Part shown: one piece after another, positions 6,655-7,568 of the stretch
Numbering within the stretch: the stretch's first letter is position 1
Layout: each line of letters starts with the position of its first letter
NCBI GenBank assembly: GCA_003133345.1
Contig: PKXB01000108.1
Span: forward strand, 626-8,193
Direction of reading: 5' to 3'
Source of the DNA: Hyphomicrobiales bacterium
GTDB taxonomy: Bacteria; Pseudomonadota; Alphaproteobacteria; Rhizobiales; Xanthobacteraceae
DNA: 7,568 bases
Made by a program: the position numbers and the translations under genes
Notes under the pieces: generated by a model
Told to the model about the DNA's origin: nothing
Databases searched by the model: none
Seen by the model: the letters and a program-made list of their open reading frames with translations, nothing else

Positions 6655-7226
6655 AAACCATGGCCGGCGATTGGCCGAAGATCAAAGCCCGACGCACCAC
6701 GACAATTTCCCCGTGGGTGGCGATCATTGAACGCGAGGTCGAATTCGCGCCGGGATCCGCGCCCGAGTTATATCACGCGGTCGGCCAGCAGGATTACATC
6801 GCCATCGTCGCGCGTACGCCGGACGGAAAAATTCCGATCGTGCGGCAATATCGGCCGGCGCTCGAGCAATTTACTTGGGAATTGCCGGCCGGGCTCGTCG
6901 ATGCGGGCGAGGCCGTAGCGGATTGCTGCCGGCGCGAGCTCCTTGAGGAGACCGGTTTTCCCGCCCGAACCGTGCATCCGCTCGGCAGCTACGCGCCGTG
7001 CACCGCGCGGCTTTCAAATCGGGTGCATTCATTTTTCGTCGAGACCGGGCCGCGCGCCGAAAAATATCCGCTGGAGGCGGGCATCGAGGTCAAACTGGTG
7101 ACGCCCAAGGAACTGGCCAGCCTGATCCTGTCCGGCGAATTCATCCTGCAGCTTCACATCGGCGCGATTCTGCTGGCCGGCCTGCGCGATCATATCGACC
7201 TCGGGGCCTTCAGGTTGCCAGGCTAG
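6651..7226 (+). CDS. NUDIX hydrolase (ADP-sugar pyrophosphatase-like)
   Basis: A 191-residue protein with a complete Nudix box, G-x5-E-x7-R-E-U-x-E-E-x-G-U, at residues 81-103 (Gly81, Glu87, Arg95-Glu96, Glu99-Glu100, Gly102). The Glu residues bind the divalent metal used to split a nucleoside diphosphate linked to another group. ELPAG just before the box (77-81) and [12 protein letters not shown] (66-77) are typical of the ADP-ribose/ADP-sugar pyrophosphatase branch. The ATG at 6651 overlaps the GT2 stop by four bases; a second ATG at 6660 is possible and would remove three residues. The longer frame open from 6231 overlaps the GT2 gene and is not used. It closes the operon. It could clear or recycle nucleotide sugars of the neighbouring pathway, or be a general housekeeping enzyme; the sequence does not decide. 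Confidence 0.9.
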   Translation: MKTMAGDWPKIKARRTTTISPWVAIIEREVEFAPGSAPELYHAVGQQDYIAIVARTPDGKIPIVRQYRPALEQFTWELPAGLVDAGEAVADCCRRELLEETGFPARTVHPLGSYAPCTARLSNRVHSFFVETGPRAEKYPLEAGIEVKLVTPKELASLILSGEFILQLHIGAILLAGLRDHIDLGAFRLPG

Positions 7227-7234
7227 AAATAGCC
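7221..7234 (+). other. Small hairpin with GAAA tetraloop across the NUDIX stop codon
   Basis: GGCTA-GAAA-TAGCC gives a perfect 5-base-pair stem closed by a GNRA tetraloop, and the TAG stop lies in it (7224-7226). It is not followed by a clear T-run, so it is a poor match to an intrinsic terminator. It could stabilise the 3' end of the mRNA or be chance. Confidence 0.3.
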
Positions 7235-7249
7235 ATCGTCGGGGGGTCT

Positions 7250-7263
7250 TTGATTTCGATCAA
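7250..7263 (+). promoter_or_regulatory. FNR/FixK-type binding site upstream of hemA
   Basis: TTGAT-TTCG-ATCAA is an exact match to the consensus TTGAT-N4-ATCAA bound by Crp/Fnr family regulators (FNR, FnrL, FixK). Its centre is about 103 bases before the hemA ATG. Oxygen-dependent control of hemA by FnrL-like proteins is known in phototrophic and rhizobial alphaproteobacteria, so this box probably raises hemA transcription at low oxygen. Confidence 0.8.
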
Positions 7264-7285
7264 TGTGACTTACTCGCAATTGGAC

Positions 7286-7291
7286 GATTCT
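7286..7291 (+). promoter_or_regulatory. Possible -10 element of an FNR/FixK-dependent hemA promoter
   Basis: GATTCT is a weak -10 (three of six consensus bases). Its position fits a class II Fnr promoter: a start near 7298 would place the FNR box centre at about -41.5. The leader would be about 62 bases. Confidence 0.35.
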
Positions 7292-7359
7292 GCTCTCGAC
7301 AAACCACCTGGAAGCCTTCTAAAAAACGGGTCGGTTGGGGGCGGGAAAGAACAGGACAC

Positions 7360-7568
7360 ATGGATTACAGCGTATTTTTTGCGTCCGCCCTGGCTCAATT
7401 GCGGGACGAACGGCGTTATCGCGTGTTTGCCGACTTAGAGCGCATCGCCGGCCGCTTTCCGCACGCCCTCTGGCATTCCCCGAGCGGCCCACGCGAGGTG
7501 GTAATCTGGTGTTCCAACGACTATCTCGGCATGGCCCAGCACCCCAAGGTGATCGGCGCCATGGTCGA
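7360..7568 (+). CDS. hemA: 5-aminolevulinate synthase (partial, N-terminal 69 codons)
   Basis: The frame starts at ATG 7360 and runs off the right edge. It begins [11 protein letters not shown] and continues with [19 protein letters not shown], a W-H-S-P segment, [12 protein letters not shown] (48-59) and QHPKVIGAM (60-68). This is the conserved N-terminus of the PLP-dependent enzyme that condenses glycine and succinyl-CoA to 5-aminolevulinate, the first step of tetrapyrrole synthesis in alphaproteobacteria (the C4 route). Arg21 aligns without gaps with the succinyl-CoA-binding Arg21 of the Rhodobacter enzyme. The active-site lysine lies beyond the window. GGGAAAG at 7343-7349 or AGGA at 7353-7356 could serve as ribosome binding site. 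It is separated from the sugar cluster by 133 bases and has its own oxygen-type regulatory box, so it is most likely an independent unit. Confidence 0.93.
   Translation, partial: MDYSVFFASALAQLRDERRYRVFADLERIAGRFPHALWHSPSGPREVVIWCSNDYLGMAQHPKVIGAMV

Noticed and set aside
7317..7325. TTCTAAAAA as an iron-control (Irr-type) half site near hemA
   Set aside because: Only one short AT-rich half is present, without a symmetric partner.
6998..7438. 146-codon plus-strand frame covering the NUDIX end and hemA start
   Set aside because: It is out of frame with both recognised genes, and its product matches nothing recognisable.
1..7568. CRISPR arrays, insertion sequences, tRNA or rRNA genes
   Set aside because: No regularly spaced repeats, transposase motifs, terminal inverted repeats or structural RNA signatures were seen on either strand.

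Overview
This 7.57 kb window is GC-rich. It carries the start of a C4-pathway 5-aminolevulinate synthase (hemA) behind a perfect FNR/FixK-type box. The organism therefore looks like an alphaproteobacterium, most likely of the Hyphomicrobiales (Bradyrhizobium/Rhodopseudomonas/Xanthobacteraceae-like). Genus cannot be fixed from the sequence alone.

Layout. (1) Positions 1-1136, minus strand: the N-terminal 378 codons of a large membrane protein with a periplasmic domain, running off the left edge; it looks like a GT-C type glycosyltransferase. (2) Positions 1137-1241: a divergent intergenic region with a perfect inverted repeat flanked by two GCATGC sites. (3) Positions 1242-7226, plus strand: six tightly packed genes. 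They encode a Gfo/Idh/MocA oxidoreductase, an extended SDR (epimerase/dehydratase/decarboxylase type), a TylC3/TcaB9-like sugar C-methyltransferase, a UDP-sugar/GDP-mannose dehydrogenase family enzyme, a DPM-like family 2 glycosyltransferase and a NUDIX hydrolase. Three of the five junctions are 4-base stop/start overlaps. One junction is a 26-base overlap or, with an alternative start, a short gap. One is a 62-base gap holding a perfect TATAAT directly in front of the start codon. (4) Positions 7227-7359: an intergenic region with a small stop-codon hairpin and the FNR/FixK box. (5) Positions 7360-7568: the first 69 codons of hemA, running off the right edge.

How the genes may work together. 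The six-gene run looks like a pathway for making and transferring an unusual, probably C-methylated (branched) sugar. The dehydrogenase would make a nucleotide-activated uronic acid. The SDR, whose active site reads S-S-E rather than the T-D-E of 4,6-dehydratases, could decarboxylate or epimerise it. The C-methyltransferase would add a carbon branch next to a keto group, and the Gfo/Idh/MocA protein would reduce the ketone. The GT2 enzyme would load the sugar on polyprenyl phosphate, and the divergent membrane protein is a candidate for transferring it on the periplasmic side. The order of steps and the product are inference; the enzyme families are well supported. The NUDIX gene is co-transcribed by position, but its substrate is unknown. 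hemA is a separate, probably oxygen-regulated transcription unit.
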